58,576 nt of DNA from Vreelandella venusta. Lineage in GTDB: Bacteria; Pseudomonadota; Gammaproteobacteria; Pseudomonadales; Halomonadaceae. The notes beneath the pieces were generated by a model. That model did not search any database. It saw only the letters and a program-made list of their open reading frames with translations, and had not been told where the DNA came from. The stretch is taken from contig NZ_BJUL01000021.1 in NCBI RefSeq assembly GCF_007989605.1, positions 1-58,576 of the forward strand, in the 5' to 3' direction. Of this stretch, positions 26,766 to 37,232 are shown piece by piece (the first letter of the stretch is position 1; each line of letters starts with the position of its first letter). The translations under genes and the position numbers were made by a program.

Positions 26766-27800
26766 ATGGCTCGCAGCGGGATTCAATACAGTGATGTTCA
26801 GCAAGCAATCGATACTCTGCTCGCCCGCGGCGACACACCTAGCGTGCAACGCATTCGGGAAGTACTGGGAACCGGTAGCTTCACAACAATCAGTGAGCAT
26901 TTCCGTAATTGGCGTATTGAACGAGAGCAAAATCGCGATGTTCCGCCACCTAAGGGCGTCCCAGAAGTCATCGTTAACGTCGCCACCGAACTATGGCGCG
27001 AGGCGCAAGAGGTCGCCAATCAAGCGCTCGTCCACTATCGTGAAGATGCTAACCGGCAGGTAGAGAGCGCCCAGCAGGAAGCTGCCGAAGCACTTCAGCA
27101 AACAGCCAATGCGCAGCAACGAGAAAGCGCCCTTGCAGAGCATTTACGACATACAGAACAGCGCTTGGAAGCACTTAATCGCGAGCTGGCCGCTAGCCAA
27201 GCGAACGAGCATCAGTGGCAGCAACAGGCAGAGCAAGCCAACCAAGATGCTAAGCGATACCAGCAGTTGCTTACCCAGTCTGAGCACGATGTCGCTTCAC
27301 TGAAAGAGCGCTTCACTGAAGAGCTGCAACAACGCCAAGCCGCTTGGGAACAGCGCCTTGCTCAGGAAGAGCAGCGTAACGAAGCAGCGGAAGGAAAACT
27401 GATGGCGTTACTAGACACGCTTAGGCAAGAGCGCGCCCAGGAAGAAAAAGCACTACAAAAGCGCCTACTCCAGCAGGAGCAGCGCTCAGACAGTTTGGCG
27501 AAAGAACTTCAGCTCAAAAAAGATACGCTGCAGCGCTACCAGTTAGACAACAGCAGCTTGCAACAGCGCCTTGACGAGCTTGAGCGCAACAATGTATCGC
27601 TAAAAGAGCAACACTCCAGCCTGCAAAGCGAGCTTGATAAAGCCCACCAAGCACTAGAAAAGCAGCACAAGGCGGCACTTCAAGACGAGAACTGGCAACA
27701 ACAGCTCTGGCAACGCATGGAAGCCCTTCAGGCACAGTTAACAGCCCTGCCGGAGACGATTTCCTCGCAAGAAAAAACAGATAATCCACCCAACGAGTGA
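26766..27800 (+). CDS. KfrA-like DNA-binding coiled-coil protein
   Basis: A 344-residue protein with an N-terminal helix-turn-helix domain of the KfrA type (YSDVQQAIDTLLARGD, VQRIREVLGTGSFTTISEHFRNWR) followed by about 250 residues of Gln/Glu/Leu-rich coiled coil. KfrA proteins of plasmids repress their own promoters and help segregation. The ATG at 26766 is preferred because the KfrA domain begins there. It is divergent from the recombinase across a 203-base AT-rich spacer with inverted repeats. Being chromosomal and beside core genes, it may be a domesticated plasmid function or part of a conserved recombinase partner pair. Confidence 0.82.
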   Translation: MARSGIQYSDVQQAIDTLLARGDTPSVQRIREVLGTGSFTTISEHFRNWRIEREQNRDVPPPKGVPEVIVNVATELWREAQEVANQALVHYREDANRQVESAQQEAAEALQQTANAQQRESALAEHLRHTEQRLEALNRELAASQANEHQWQQQAEQANQDAKRYQQLLTQSEHDVASLKERFTEELQQRQAAWEQRLAQEEQRNEAAEGKLMALLDTLRQERAQEEKALQKRLLQQEQRSDSLAKELQLKKDTLQRYQLDNSSLQQRLDELERNNVSLKEQHSSLQSELDKAHQALEKQHKAALQDENWQQQLWQRMEALQAQLTALPETISSQEKTDNPPNE

Positions 27801-28039
27801 TCTACAGTCCATAAGTATGAAAAGTATCAAATGCTTACATAGGTTGGCTACGCAGGTTTAGAAGCCTTAACTCTCTATTCTGGCTTGATGGAAGGAGGCG
27901 GGGTTCAGCCTAAAAACCGGGCCCGCTAGCAATACCATCTAATCAATAGTCAAGTTCAAGCGGCTAGTATAGGCTCCCAAAGACACCCAAGCTTCTTGTC
28001 TTTACACTACATATCTTTATCAATACTTGAGAAAATGAA

Positions 28040-28681
28040 ATGCAAGGAAAGTCCTCTGACGCAAAGAAACCAGCCGACCCGCGCAATCGTCCCCGCACAA
28101 AGCCTGCTGATGTACGACTTAATGAGTTAATGAACGCTGCAGAAGCACTGTTTCTAGAACAGGGCGTTCAAGCAACCACGATCAACGACATCGTCAAAGC
28201 CGCCGACGTGGCCAAAGGCACGTTCTACCATTATTTTTCTTCCAAAAATGAAATCCTGGTAGCGCTTGGCAATCGCTACACGGAAAACTTCCTTGCTCAT
28301 CTGGAGAAAGCGCTTGAGGCCTGCGACCAAAGCGACTGGATTGGACGGCTTCGCGCCTGGATTCGAGCAAACGTCGAAACCTACGTCGACACCTATCGAA
28401 TACACGATATCGTCTATACCAATCACCATCACCATGATCGCTCCAATCAGGCTAAGAATGCCATTCTCGATCAGCTATTGAGTATCATTGAGGGAGGGCG
28501 GTCCGCGGGCCTGTGGGCACCTGAAAACTCAAGAGTGGTAGCGCTATTAATCTATTCCGGTGTCCATGGCGCTACGGACGACATTATTGCGTCCCAAACA
28601 AGAGACTGCTCGTCCTTTGCCGATAGCGTTTCGGATGCCTGCTTGAACATGCTGACGTCCCCTGCAAAGAATAGTCGGTGA
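28040..28681 (+). CDS. TetR/AcrR-family transcriptional regulator
   Basis: A 213-residue repressor-type protein. The HTH is clear (ATTINDIVKAADVAKGTFYHYFSSKNEIL, residues 46-73). The ligand-binding half contains an unusual run of four histidines (His129-132). An N-terminal basic Pro-rich stretch (PRNRPRTKP) precedes the HTH. There is no divergent partner; the adjacent genes are kfrA-like upstream and convergent nfuA downstream, so the regulated genes are not evident from the window. Confidence 0.88.
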   Translation: MQGKSSDAKKPADPRNRPRTKPADVRLNELMNAAEALFLEQGVQATTINDIVKAADVAKGTFYHYFSSKNEILVALGNRYTENFLAHLEKALEACDQSDWIGRLRAWIRANVETYVDTYRIHDIVYTNHHHHDRSNQAKNAILDQLLSIIEGGRSAGLWAPENSRVVALLIYSGVHGATDDIIASQTRDCSSFADSVSDACLNMLTSPAKNSR

Positions 28682-28773
28682 GATTGACGTCACGTTTATT
28701 CATAACCACTGCCACCATTATTTAACGCTACCCGCAATCAGCAAGTTGAACGCTTCATCGTATTAATTTTCAA

Positions 28774-28820
28774 CAAAAAACCCCAAACGCCGGACAGGGT
28801 GTCCAACATTTGGGGCGTCG
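28774..28820 (-). terminator. Terminator of nfuA
   Basis: Read on the minus strand: CCCCAAA (28809-28815 as tttgggg) pairs with TTTGGGG (28781-28787 as ccccaaa), with an inner GGACA/TGTCC stem, followed by a run of six to seven T residues (the A-run at 28774-28780). It lies between the convergent tetR and nfuA genes and serves nfuA best. Confidence 0.85.
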
Positions 28821-28864
28821 TTTTGTCAGGCTTTTTGAAGCACAAACGGTACTGCTAAGTCGCG

Positions 28865-29476
28865 TTAGCGGTAGTAAGCGTTCGTTGTATCCGTGTGATC
28901 GGTCACGTCACGGATACCCGCTAGCTCAGGAATCCGCTCCATCAGCGTTTTCTCAACGCCATCTTTAAGCGTTAAATCTACCGCTGCACAACCCTGGCAA
29001 CCGCCACCAAAGGCAAGGATCGCTACCTTATCTTCGGTCAGCTCTACCAGTTTGATTTCACCACCGTGGGCCGCCAGCCCAGGATTGATCTCGCTGTAAA
29101 GCGTGTAGTTGATGCGGTCTTCCAATGGGCTGTCCGCATTAACTTTAGGCATTTTCGCGTTAGGAGCCTTGATGGTTAACTGGCCGCCCATACGATCCGC
29201 ATTAAAATCAACCACTGCCTCGTCTAAAAACGCCAAACTGTTTTTATCGAGAAATACGTTAATTTTTTCAAGTTCAAGCTTAACGTCTGTCGGTTCTTCT
29301 TCACCTGGGCGGCAATAGGCTAAACATGTTTCCGCGTAAGGCGTGCCGGGCTGGGTGATGAAAATACGCACAGCAATGCCTTCAACATTCTGCTTTTCCA
29401 GCAGTTCAGCAAGATACTCCTGAGCACTGTCAGTAATATCAATACCTTGGGTATCATTTTCGATAGTCGCGGTCAT
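28865..29476 (-). CDS. nfuA: Fe-S biogenesis scaffold/carrier NfuA
   Basis: Carries [4Fe-4S] clusters to target proteins. An N-terminal A-type domain (degenerate, with TCLAYCRPG) is followed by a C-terminal Nfu domain with the cluster-binding [11 protein letters not shown]. The ATG at 29476 gives 203 residues, close to E. coli NfuA; an upstream in-frame ATG adds 14 unconserved residues. Divergent from metH over a 286-base stretch in which I see no riboswitch. Confidence 0.95.
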   Translation of the reverse strand: MTATIENDTQGIDITDSAQEYLAELLEKQNVEGIAVRIFITQPGTPYAETCLAYCRPGEEEPTDVKLELEKINVFLDKNSLAFLDEAVVDFNADRMGGQLTIKAPNAKMPKVNADSPLEDRINYTLYSEINPGLAAHGGEIKLVELTEDKVAILAFGGGCQGCAAVDLTLKDGVEKTLMERIPELAGIRDVTDHTDTTNAYYR

Positions 29477-29762
29477 AAGGGATGTTATCCTCCCGTGGTT
29501 GTGGCGTGGCCACATCACATGTCATTTATAACTATTTCATTAACGCCTATGGTAAGCAAAACTGCTCGCCAGCACAATCCTGACCATTTTAGTAGGCTAT
29601 TGCCTATGCATATGAGCGCGCCTCATTAAGATACTGCAATAACTTCACGCCCTTACTTGCTGCCCTATGGGGTGCCCTTTGTTATGATAGGCGCCGCTCA
29701 CACTATGACGACGACTATAAAAATATCCTTTTCGACTGAGATGCTGGAGACTTCCCCCTGCC

Positions 29763-32700
29763 ATGGCTGCTAGTGATTTGACCGCTTCCCTTACCCAACG
29801 CCTTGCCCAACGCATCCTGATTTTGGACGGCGGCATGGGTACCATGTTGCAGAACGCCGAACTCAGCGAAGACGATTTTCGTAGTGACCGCTTTCGTGAC
29901 TGGCCCTCGGACCTTAAAGGTAATAATGACTTATTAGCACTTACCTGTCCGGATTTGGTGGCGCGCATTCACCGCGACTATCTAGAAGCCGGCGCGGATA
30001 TTATCGAAACCAATACCTTTAATAGCACCCGCCTGTCCCAATCAGACTATGGCATGGAAGATTTGGTGCCTGAGCTGAATCGTGAGTCGGCACGTTTGGC
30101 ACGTAATGTCTGTGACGCCGTGGCGGCTGAAACCAATATCCCACGCTATGTCGCTGGTGTGCTTGGGCCAACGTCACGTACCGCGTCGCTGTCGCCGGAT
30201 GTCAACGACCCTTCTAAACGTAATGTCACCTTCGACGAGCTTCGCGAGAACTACTATGAAGCGGCTAGTGCGTTAATCGAGGGCGGTGCCGATCTTATTA
30301 TGATCGAGACTATCTTCGACACGCTTAATGCCAAAGCCGCTATTTATGCGCTTGAAGAGCTGTTTGATGACTTGAATACTCGGCTGCCGGTGATGATTTC
30401 CGGAACCATTACCGATGCGTCAGGCCGCACCCTTTCTGGCCAAACCACCGAAGCCTTCTGGAACTCTGTCCGTCACGCCCAGCCGCTCTCGGTCGGCTTA
30501 AACTGCGCCCTGGGTGCTGAAGAACTGCGCCCTTACATCGAAGAGCTTGCCACTAAAGCCGATACCTTTGTTTCTGCGCACCCTAATGCGGGCCTGCCCA
30601 ATGAGTTTGGTGAGTATGACCAAACCCCAGAGGAAATGGCAGCCATTGTCAGCGAATTCGCGGAAAGTGGCTTGGTTAATATTATCGGGGGTTGCTGTGG
30701 CTCTACCCCTGAGCATATTCAAGCCATCGCTGAAGCCGTCAGTTCGATGCCTCCCCGCAAGATAGCAAAGCGTAGTTATGCATGCCGACTGTCTGGTTTA
30801 GAGCCCTTCAACATTGAAGCCGACGCGCTGTTCGTCAATGTCGGTGAGCGTACTAACGTGACCGGCTCGGCGCGCTTTAAGCGGTTAATCGTTGAAGAAG
30901 ACTTCACAACCGCACTTGAAGTCGCCTTGGAGCAGGTCGAGAACGGTGCGCAAATTATCGACATCAACATGGATGAAGGCATGTTGGAGTCCCAGGAAGC
31001 GATGGTGCGCTTCCTTAATTTAATCGCCGGTGAACCCGATATCGCTCGCGTTCCCATTATGATCGACTCCTCTAAATGGGACATTATCGAAGCGGGCCTT
31101 AAGTGCGTTCAAGGCAAAGCGGTGGTCAACTCAATCTCGCTAAAAGAAGGCGAAGCTGCGTTTCGTGAACAAGCCACCAAGTGTCGCCGCTTTGGCGCTG
31201 CCATTGTGGTTATGGCGTTTGATGAGGAAGGCCAGGCAGATACCTTTGCGCGTAAAACTGAAATTTGTGAACGCGCCTACCGCTTACTCGTCGATGACAT
31301 TGGTTTCCCTGCGGAAGATATCATTTTCGACCCCAATATCTTTGCTATCGCGACCGGCATAGATGAGCACAATAACTACGCCGTCGATTTTATTGAGGCC
31401 ACCCGGTGGATCCGTGAGCACCTGCCTCACGCGATGATTTCCGGTGGCGTGTCGAACGTCTCGTTTTCATTCCGAGGCAATAACCCTGTTCGTGAAGCCA
31501 TTCACTCGGTATTCCTTTACCACGCCATTCGTGCAGGCCTCAGCATGGGCATCGTCAATGCTGGCCAATTGGCGGTTTATGATGATTTACCCGCTGAGCT
31601 GCGTGATGCGGTAGAAGACGTTGTACTCAACCGCCGCAGCGATGGTACCGAGCGTCTGCTTGACATTGCCGACAAGTACAAGGGCGATGGCAGCGGCGCA
31701 GCCAAAAAAGAAGATCTGGAGTGGCGCAGTTGGCCGGTTAATAAGCGTATCGAACATGCGTTGGTTAAAGGCATAACGGCATATATAGAAGATGACACCG
31801 AACAGGCACGCGCCGAATCCGCCAGGCCCATTGAGGTTATCGAAGGCCCGTTAATGGATGGCATGAACGTGGTCGGCGACCTGTTTGGTGCCGGTAAAAT
31901 GTTTCTTCCCCAGGTAGTTAAGTCGGCTCGCGTGATGAAGCAGGCGGTTGCCTATCTGATTCCCTATATCGAAGCGGAAAAAAGCGAAGAGACCAAAGCC
32001 AAGGGTAAGATCGTAATGGCCACGGTCAAAGGCGATGTTCACGACATCGGCAAAAACATTGTTGGCGTGGTACTGCAGTGTAATAACTATGAAGTTATTG
32101 ACCTTGGCGTGATGGTGCCCACTGAAAAAATTCTGCAAGCGGCTCAAGATCACAATGCTGACATCATTGGGCTTTCAGGGCTGATTACCCCATCGCTTGA
32201 TGAAATGGTACATGTTGCTAAAGAAATGAAGCGCCGAGGCATGAATCTACCGTTGCTCATTGGTGGCGCAACCACTTCAAAAGCCCATACGGCTGTAAAA
32301 ATCGAACCTCAATACGATCACCCAGTCATTTATGTGACCGACGCCTCCCGAGCGGTTGGTGTTGCGGGTCGCTTACTGGCGCCGAATCTTAAAGCTGCCT
32401 ATGTTGCCGAGATTCGTGATGAGTATGAAAAAGTGCGCGAGCGTAACGCCAAACGCCGCCCTAAAGCCGCAGACTTGGATTACACCCAAGCCCGTAAACG
32501 TCGTTTTCGTACTGACTGGAACAGCTTTACTCCAGTTAAACCTCAGGTGTTAGGCCTCAAAACTTTCGATGACTACGATCTTGAAGAGCTGGTTGAACGA
32601 ATTGATTGGACACCGTTCTTTATGAGCTGGCAGCTTGCTGGCAAGTACCCAAAAATCCTTGAAGATAAAGTAGTTGGGGAAGCCGCGCGCAGTTTGTTTG

Positions 32701-33458
32701 CAGATGCCAAAGTAATGTTGCGCAAGCTAATCGACGAAAAGCGCATTCAAGCGCGCGGCGTCATTGGCCTTTGGCCGGCTAACAGCGTTGATGACGATGT
32801 CATCGAAGTCTATGCCGATGAAAGCCGCAGCGAGGTCGTTGAGCGTTTGCACCACATTCGCCAGCAAACTACTAAAGGGCGTGACGGAATTTGCTACAGT
32901 CTTGCGGATTTTATTGCCCCTAAAGAAAGCGGCAAAGCCGACTGGATCGGCGGCTTTGCCGTTACCACAGGCCATGGAGTTGATGAACTTTCCAAAGCCT
33001 ACGAAGCGGCAGGCGACGATTACAACGCGATCATGGTGCAAGCATTAACCGATCGCTTGGCAGAAGCATTCGCCGAGCGCATACACGAGCGTGTACGCAA
33101 AGAGTTCTGGGGCTATGTGCCGGAAGAGGCGCTGGATAATGAAGCGCTCATTGCCGAGAAATACCAGGGTATCCGCCCTGCTCCCGGCTACCCAGCCTGC
33201 CCTGACCATACCGAAAAAGCTACGCTATTCCGGTTGCTTGATGCGACAGAAAATACCGGTTTGGCGCTGACTGAAAATTTTGCCATGTGGCCTGCGGCGG
33301 CAGTCTCCGGCTGGTATTTCGCACACCCCCAGTCCAAATACTTCTCCACCGGCAAAATCACCCGGGATCAAGTGGAAGCGATTGCACAACGCAAGCAGAT
33401 GCCATTAGCGGACATGGAGCGCTGGCTATCGCCAGTGCTCTCTTACGACCCTAGCTAA
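29763..33458 (+). CDS. metH: Cobalamin-dependent methionine synthase MetH
   Basis: Transfers the methyl group of methyltetrahydrofolate to homocysteine. All four modules are present in 1231 residues: homocysteine-binding ([10 protein letters not shown], with zinc cysteines in GLNCALG and [10 protein letters not shown]), pterin-binding ([12 protein letters not shown], about residues 355-620), B12-binding ([10 protein letters not shown], axial His about residue 760, with GGATTS), and the C-terminal activation domain ([12 protein letters not shown]). Length is normal. The GGAG nearest the ATG is about 13 bases away, a little far. The stop overlaps the MATE gene start by one base. Confidence 0.97.
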   Translation: MAASDLTASLTQRLAQRILILDGGMGTMLQNAELSEDDFRSDRFRDWPSDLKGNNDLLALTCPDLVARIHRDYLEAGADIIETNTFNSTRLSQSDYGMEDLVPELNRESARLARNVCDAVAAETNIPRYVAGVLGPTSRTASLSPDVNDPSKRNVTFDELRENYYEAASALIEGGADLIMIETIFDTLNAKAAIYALEELFDDLNTRLPVMISGTITDASGRTLSGQTTEAFWNSVRHAQPLSVGLNCALGAEELRPYIEELATKADTFVSAHPNAGLPNEFGEYDQTPEEMAAIVSEFAESGLVNIIGGCCGSTPEHIQAIAEAVSSMPPRKIAKRSYACRLSGLEPFNIEADALFVNVGERTNVTGSARFKRLIVEEDFTTALEVALEQVENGAQIIDINMDEGMLESQEAMVRFLNLIAGEPDIARVPIMIDSSKWDIIEAGLKCVQGKAVVNSISLKEGEAAFREQATKCRRFGAAIVVMAFDEEGQADTFARKTEICERAYRLLVDDIGFPAEDIIFDPNIFAIATGIDEHNNYAVDFIEATRWIREHLPHAMISGGVSNVSFSFRGNNPVREAIHSVFLYHAIRAGLSMGIVNAGQLAVYDDLPAELRDAVEDVVLNRRSDGTERLLDIADKYKGDGSGAAKKEDLEWRSWPVNKRIEHALVKGITAYIEDDTEQARAESARPIEVIEGPLMDGMNVVGDLFGAGKMFLPQVVKSARVMKQAVAYLIPYIEAEKSEETKAKGKIVMATVKGDVHDIGKNIVGVVLQCNNYEVIDLGVMVPTEKILQAAQDHNADIIGLSGLITPSLDEMVHVAKEMKRRGMNLPLLIGGATTSKAHTAVKIEPQYDHPVIYVTDASRAVGVAGRLLAPNLKAAYVAEIRDEYEKVRERNAKRRPKAADLDYTQARKRRFRTDWNSFTPVKPQVLGLKTFDDYDLEELVERIDWTPFFMSWQLAGKYPKILEDKVVGEAARSLFADAKVMLRKLIDEKRIQARGVIGLWPANSVDDDVIEVYADESRSEVVERLHHIRQQTTKGRDGICYSLADFIAPKESGKADWIGGFAVTTGHGVDELSKAYEAAGDDYNAIMVQALTDRLAEAFAERIHERVRKEFWGYVPEEALDNEALIAEKYQGIRPAPGYPACPDHTEKATLFRLLDATENTGLALTENFAMWPAAAVSGWYFAHPQSKYFSTGKITRDQVEAIAQRKQMPLADMERWLSPVLSYDPS

Positions 33459-34774
33459 TGTCGCCTGTGGGTCGCCGCCAAGGCAAGGTCATGCGCTTAG
33501 CCTTACCCATCATGCTGGGCATGCTCTCTCAGAGCATGCTCAACCTTATTGATGCGGCGCTGGTGGGCCATTTAGGCCAAGAGGCATTGGCAGGTGTTGG
33601 TATCGGCGGCTATGCCATGTTTATGATGACGGCGCTAGTTTTTGGCCTCTCTTCCAGCGTTCAGTCTCAAACCTCTCAAGACCTGGGCGCAGAACACTTT
33701 CCGTTGACTCGCTCACTTCACTCTGGCTTGCTGATCGCCGTTATGATCGGCATACCATTATCTTGCCTCGCGTGGTGGCAGGCTCCCCGATTAATACAAT
33801 TAATTACCCCAGCAGATGACGTGACGGCCATTGCCGTAGAGTATTTCCGCTGGCGCGTTGTATCGTTAGCCGCGATTGCCCTGACGCTTTGCTTTCGCGG
33901 TTACTGGAACGGGCGACAGCATACACACCTTTACCTGCGTATTATCGTCGTTGTGCATGTGTTTAATGTGGTCGCTAGTGCGGGGTTAATTTATGGCCTT
34001 GGTGGCCTTCCAGCGCTGGGTGCCAATGGTGCAGGGATTGGCACCACGCTTTCGCTGCTGCTGGGGCTGATGATATGGGCTTGCGTGACCTATAACGCCC
34101 ACGCACTTACTCGGCAAAAGCTGACCTTGCGCTCATTACAGACCACCCTATTTTTGGCTATCCCACACTCAATGCAACAGGTGTGGTTTGCCGCCGGTTA
34201 TGTGGTGCTGTTCTGGCTATTAGGTAGGATGGGCACGCAGAGTGTTGCCGTTGGCCATGTTCTCGTGAATTTATCACTGCTGCTTATTTTACCTGGAGTC
34301 GGCGTAGGTGTTGCGGCGATGAGCTTGGTAGGTGAGGCATTAGGGCGTGATGATCAACAGGCTGCACACCGCTGGGGAATCGACGCATTAAGCGTCGCTG
34401 GCTTGCTGCTGACAGTGTTGGCACTCCCTATGCTGTTGTTCCCGGCAACTGTTCTGGCTGTTTTCTTTGAAGACCAATCACTCATTCAGTTAGGTATTCT
34501 CCCCTTACAAATTACTGGCCTAATGATAGTCCTGGATGCTGCCGCACTGGTGCTGGCCCAAACGTTAATGGGCGCTGGTGCTCAGCGAACAGTGATGCTG
34601 CTTACTTTGAGCATGCAGTGGCTAGTGTTCCTACCACTGGCCTGGTGGGTAGGCATTGAGTTGGAATATGGGCTGCTTGGTGTATGGCTGGTGCAGCTGT
34701 TCTACCGTGCGCTCAACTCCAGCAGCTTCTTGTGGGTGTGGCAGCGTCGACGCTGGCTAGCTCAAACGCCATGA
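33458..34774 (+). CDS. MATE-family efflux transporter
   Basis: Polytopic inner-membrane antiporter of 438 residues with about 12 hydrophobic segments and the NorM/DinF-like pattern (LALPIMLGMLSQSMLNLIDAA at the N-terminus, MSLVGEALGRDD in the second half). The start overlaps the metH stop (TAATG), so it depends on metH transcription. Substrate is unknown; sodium- or proton-driven export of cationic compounds is typical of the family. Linkage to metH is probably positional rather than functional. Confidence 0.92.
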   Translation: MSPVGRRQGKVMRLALPIMLGMLSQSMLNLIDAALVGHLGQEALAGVGIGGYAMFMMTALVFGLSSSVQSQTSQDLGAEHFPLTRSLHSGLLIAVMIGIPLSCLAWWQAPRLIQLITPADDVTAIAVEYFRWRVVSLAAIALTLCFRGYWNGRQHTHLYLRIIVVVHVFNVVASAGLIYGLGGLPALGANGAGIGTTLSLLLGLMIWACVTYNAHALTRQKLTLRSLQTTLFLAIPHSMQQVWFAAGYVVLFWLLGRMGTQSVAVGHVLVNLSLLLILPGVGVGVAAMSLVGEALGRDDQQAAHRWGIDALSVAGLLLTVLALPMLLFPATVLAVFFEDQSLIQLGILPLQITGLMIVLDAAALVLAQTLMGAGAQRTVMLLTLSMQWLVFLPLAWWVGIELEYGLLGVWLVQLFYRALNSSSFLWVWQRRRWLAQTP

Positions 34775-34817
34775 CTCACAAATCTTAAATACCATTTGGC
34801 GATAAAAAGATAATTAT

Positions 34818-34836
34818 ATATTCTTTTGTAGAATAT
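34818..34836. promoter_or_regulatory. Inverted repeat upstream of the sulfite reductase gene
   Basis: ATATTCT-N5-AGAATAT, a 7-bp dyad in an AT-rich stretch about 77 bases before the ATG at 34913, with a TATGAT hexamer (34834-34839) overlapping its right arm. The spacing resembles T-N11-A sites of LysR-type regulators; CysB would be the natural candidate, but no regulator gene is adjacent. Confidence 0.4.
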
Positions 34837-34912
34837 GATAGCCGCGTTAAGGTGACGGCACATTACCGTCCGTCTCGACGTGACCATTTCGCTTTTAGCA
34901 GGATCGTGCCAC

Positions 34913-36571
34913 ATGTACCGTTATGATATTCACGACCAAACGTTGGTTGACGAGCGCGTCGCTCAGTTCCGTGACCAAATGGACCGCTACCGCGCCGGAC
35001 GTTTGGGAGAAGAAGAGTTTCGCCCACTGCGACTCCAAAACGGCCTGTATATTCAGAAGTATGCGCCGATGCTACGAATTGCCATCCCTTATGGCATGCT
35101 GGCGGGTAAGCAGCTTCGCGCGTTAGCGGAAATTACTCGGCGCTATGATCGTGGCTATGGCCACTTCACGACTCGGCAAAACTTGCAGCTGAACTGGCCA
35201 GCATTGGAAGACGTGCCCGATATTTTGGCAGACCTCGCCAAAGTACAAATGCATGCTATTCAAACCAGCGGCAACTGCATCCGCAATACCACCAGCGACC
35301 AGTTTGCCGGTATCGCGGGGGATGAAGTGGAAGATCCGCGCCCCTGGTGTGAGCTAATTCGCCAGTGGTCGACCTTACATCCCGAGTTCGCCTACCTGCC
35401 GCGCAAATTTAAAATTGCTGTTAGCGGTGCCGCCGAAGACCGCGCCGCCATCCAAGTGCATGATATCGGCCTGCGGCTATGGCGTAACGAAAACGGCGAC
35501 GTGCGCATCAAAGTGCTAGCAGGCGGGGGCCTAGGCCGTACACCGATGATTGGCGACGTGGTGCGCGAAGACCTTCCCTGGCAGCACCTCTTAACGTATT
35601 TGGAAGCGTGTGTTCGCGTGTACAACCAATTTGGTCGCCGCGATAACAAGTTTAAAGCCCGTATTAAAATTCTCGTCAAAGCGCTCGGTATTGAAGAGTT
35701 TCGCCGTCGCGTTGACGAAGAGTGGGCGCACCTTAAAGATGGCCCGCAAACACTCAACCAAGCAGCGGTTGATGCGGCCAAGATCCACTTCCCTGAACCA
35801 GAGCGTCGTCCGGTTGCTGAGAGCGCCATTGCCAATTTCGAACAGTTACGCAGCGAAAATCGTAGTTTGGCCCGCTTTGTGACGAATAACGTCACCGACC
35901 ACAAAGTCCCTGGTTATAAGGCGGTGACCCTTTCACTTAAACGCCGCGAACACGCGCCTGGTGATGTCACAGCGGATCAAATGGAAGCCGTCGCCGACTT
36001 GGCAGATCGCTATAGCTTCGGTGAAGTGCGCGTGACCCACGAGCAAAACTTAGTGCTGTCTGACGTACCCGTCGACGAGTTAGAAGCGCTCTGGAAAGAG
36101 CTTGATGCACTGGGCATGGCCAACCCCACAGTGGGCACATTGAACGATATAATCTGCTGCCCTGGCGGCGACTACTGTGGTTTGGCCAATGCAGTCTCGA
36201 TTCCCATCGCTCAAGCACTACAGGAGCGGTTTGAAGACCTGGATTTCCTCTATGACCTCGGCCCACTGGATCTCAATATTTCAGGCTGCATGAACGCCTG
36301 TGGGCATCACCACGTTGGCCACATCGGCATCCTCGGCGTCGACAAAAAAGGCGAAGAGTACTACCAAATCTCAATTGGCGGTAACTCAACTGACGATGCA
36401 TCGCTAGGTAAAATCCTAGGCCCCTCTTTCTTCCGCGAAGACGTGCCGGGTGTTGTCGATAAGGTACTGCAAGTCTATGTGGCCGAGCGTCACGAAGACG
36501 AGCGATTCCTCGACACCTATCGCCGTATTGGCTTAAAACCCTTTAAGGAGCGTGTTTATGCCCAGCAATGA
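34913..36571 (+). CDS. cysI: Siroheme nitrite/sulfite reductase (CysI-like)
   Basis: Assimilatory reductase of 552 residues with siroheme and a [4Fe-4S] cluster. Two ferredoxin-like half domains are seen (GYGHFTTRQNLQLNW and YSFGEVRVTHEQNLVL), and the cluster/siroheme cysteines in CCPGGDYCGLAN and GCMNACGHHHVGH. The ATG at 34913 is preferred to an in-frame upstream start at 34880. The next gene (DUF934) overlaps its end, a pairing common in proteobacteria and read as sulfite reduction rather than nitrite. This remains inference without activity data. Confidence 0.9.
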   Translation: MYRYDIHDQTLVDERVAQFRDQMDRYRAGRLGEEEFRPLRLQNGLYIQKYAPMLRIAIPYGMLAGKQLRALAEITRRYDRGYGHFTTRQNLQLNWPALEDVPDILADLAKVQMHAIQTSGNCIRNTTSDQFAGIAGDEVEDPRPWCELIRQWSTLHPEFAYLPRKFKIAVSGAAEDRAAIQVHDIGLRLWRNENGDVRIKVLAGGGLGRTPMIGDVVREDLPWQHLLTYLEACVRVYNQFGRRDNKFKARIKILVKALGIEEFRRRVDEEWAHLKDGPQTLNQAAVDAAKIHFPEPERRPVAESAIANFEQLRSENRSLARFVTNNVTDHKVPGYKAVTLSLKRREHAPGDVTADQMEAVADLADRYSFGEVRVTHEQNLVLSDVPVDELEALWKELDALGMANPTVGTLNDIICCPGGDYCGLANAVSIPIAQALQERFEDLDFLYDLGPLDLNISGCMNACGHHHVGHIGILGVDKKGEEYYQISIGGNSTDDASLGKILGPSFFREDVPGVVDKVLQVYVAERHEDERFLDTYRRIGLKPFKERVYAQQ

Positions 36572-37103
36572 CACTCAGACTGACGCGGTCGAGCTTACGC
36601 CAGTACATGTCGACCATCTGATCGCTGATGGTGAACTGGCAGCAGAGAATGCTTGGTGTGTGTCCTATGACACAAACACGCTTCCTGACCAGCGTCCTGC
36701 CTTTGTGCCGCTGGCACTCTGGCAAGCGAATCAGGACGATGCCGAGCTGGCACCGCTGCTGTCAAGTGATACCGAGTTAACGCCGGCGCTTGGCCAGCAG
36801 CTAAGCAGTACCCGCGCGGTTGCCATTGATTTCCCAGCATTTACGGATGGGCGTGGCTATACGCTTGCTCGTTTGCTTCGCGAACGCTACGGCTATACCG
36901 GTGAAGTACGTGCCGTCGGTGATGTGTTGGTCGACCAGTTGGATTACATGCGCCGCTGTGGCTTTACCGCCATGGCTCTGCGAGATGATCAGCATCCAGA
37001 CGACGCTATCCGTGCGTTGAATATGTTTAGCGTTCGCTACCAAAGCGATGTTGAGCAGCGCCAAGCACTGTTCGAACGCCGCCTAGCGGACAGCAAGCAG
37101 TAA
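36558..37103 (+). CDS. DUF934 protein, sulfite-reductase partner
   Basis: A 181-residue cytoplasmic protein of the DUF934 family, usually encoded directly after CysI-type sulfite reductase and suspected to be an accessory or electron-transfer partner. Characteristic segments are IDFPAFTDGRGYTLARLLRERYGY and GEVRAVGDVLVDQLDYMRRCGF. The ATG at 36558 with AAGGAG seven bases before it lies inside the end of the reductase gene (14-base overlap), so the two are coupled. No cofactor motif is visible. Confidence 0.88.
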   Translation: MPSNDTQTDAVELTPVHVDHLIADGELAAENAWCVSYDTNTLPDQRPAFVPLALWQANQDDAELAPLLSSDTELTPALGQQLSSTRAVAIDFPAFTDGRGYTLARLLRERYGYTGEVRAVGDVLVDQLDYMRRCGFTAMALRDDQHPDDAIRALNMFSVRYQSDVEQRQALFERRLADSKQ

Positions 37104-37159
37104 CCGCAAACGATATCGAGATTGAAGTAAAAAGATAGAAGTAGAAAGATAGAAACAGA

Positions 37160-37184
37160 AAGGGCAGCCGCGAGGCTGCCCTTT
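37160..37184 (+). terminator. Rho-independent terminator of the sulfite reductase operon
   Basis: Stem aagggcagcc / ggctgccctt with a GCGA loop and a TTTT end, 56 bases after the DUF934 stop and converging on the smr gene. Confidence 0.9.
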
Positions 37185-37232
37185 TGCTTGATAAACAGCT
37201 TGATAAACAATTACCTAATAAACAATGGCAGG

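Noticed and set aside
25366..27800. Genomic island bounded by attachment sites around the recombinase
   Set aside because: No tRNA, direct-repeat boundaries or accessory cargo; sufE on one side and nfuA/metH on the other are core genes.
29519..29762. Cobalamin riboswitch in the metH leader
   Set aside because: No B12-box-like sequence or extended pairing could be found in the nfuA-metH spacer.
35392..35904. A 170-codon open frame on the minus strand
   Set aside because: Antisense within the sulfite reductase gene, Ser/Arg-rich as expected of a shadow frame.
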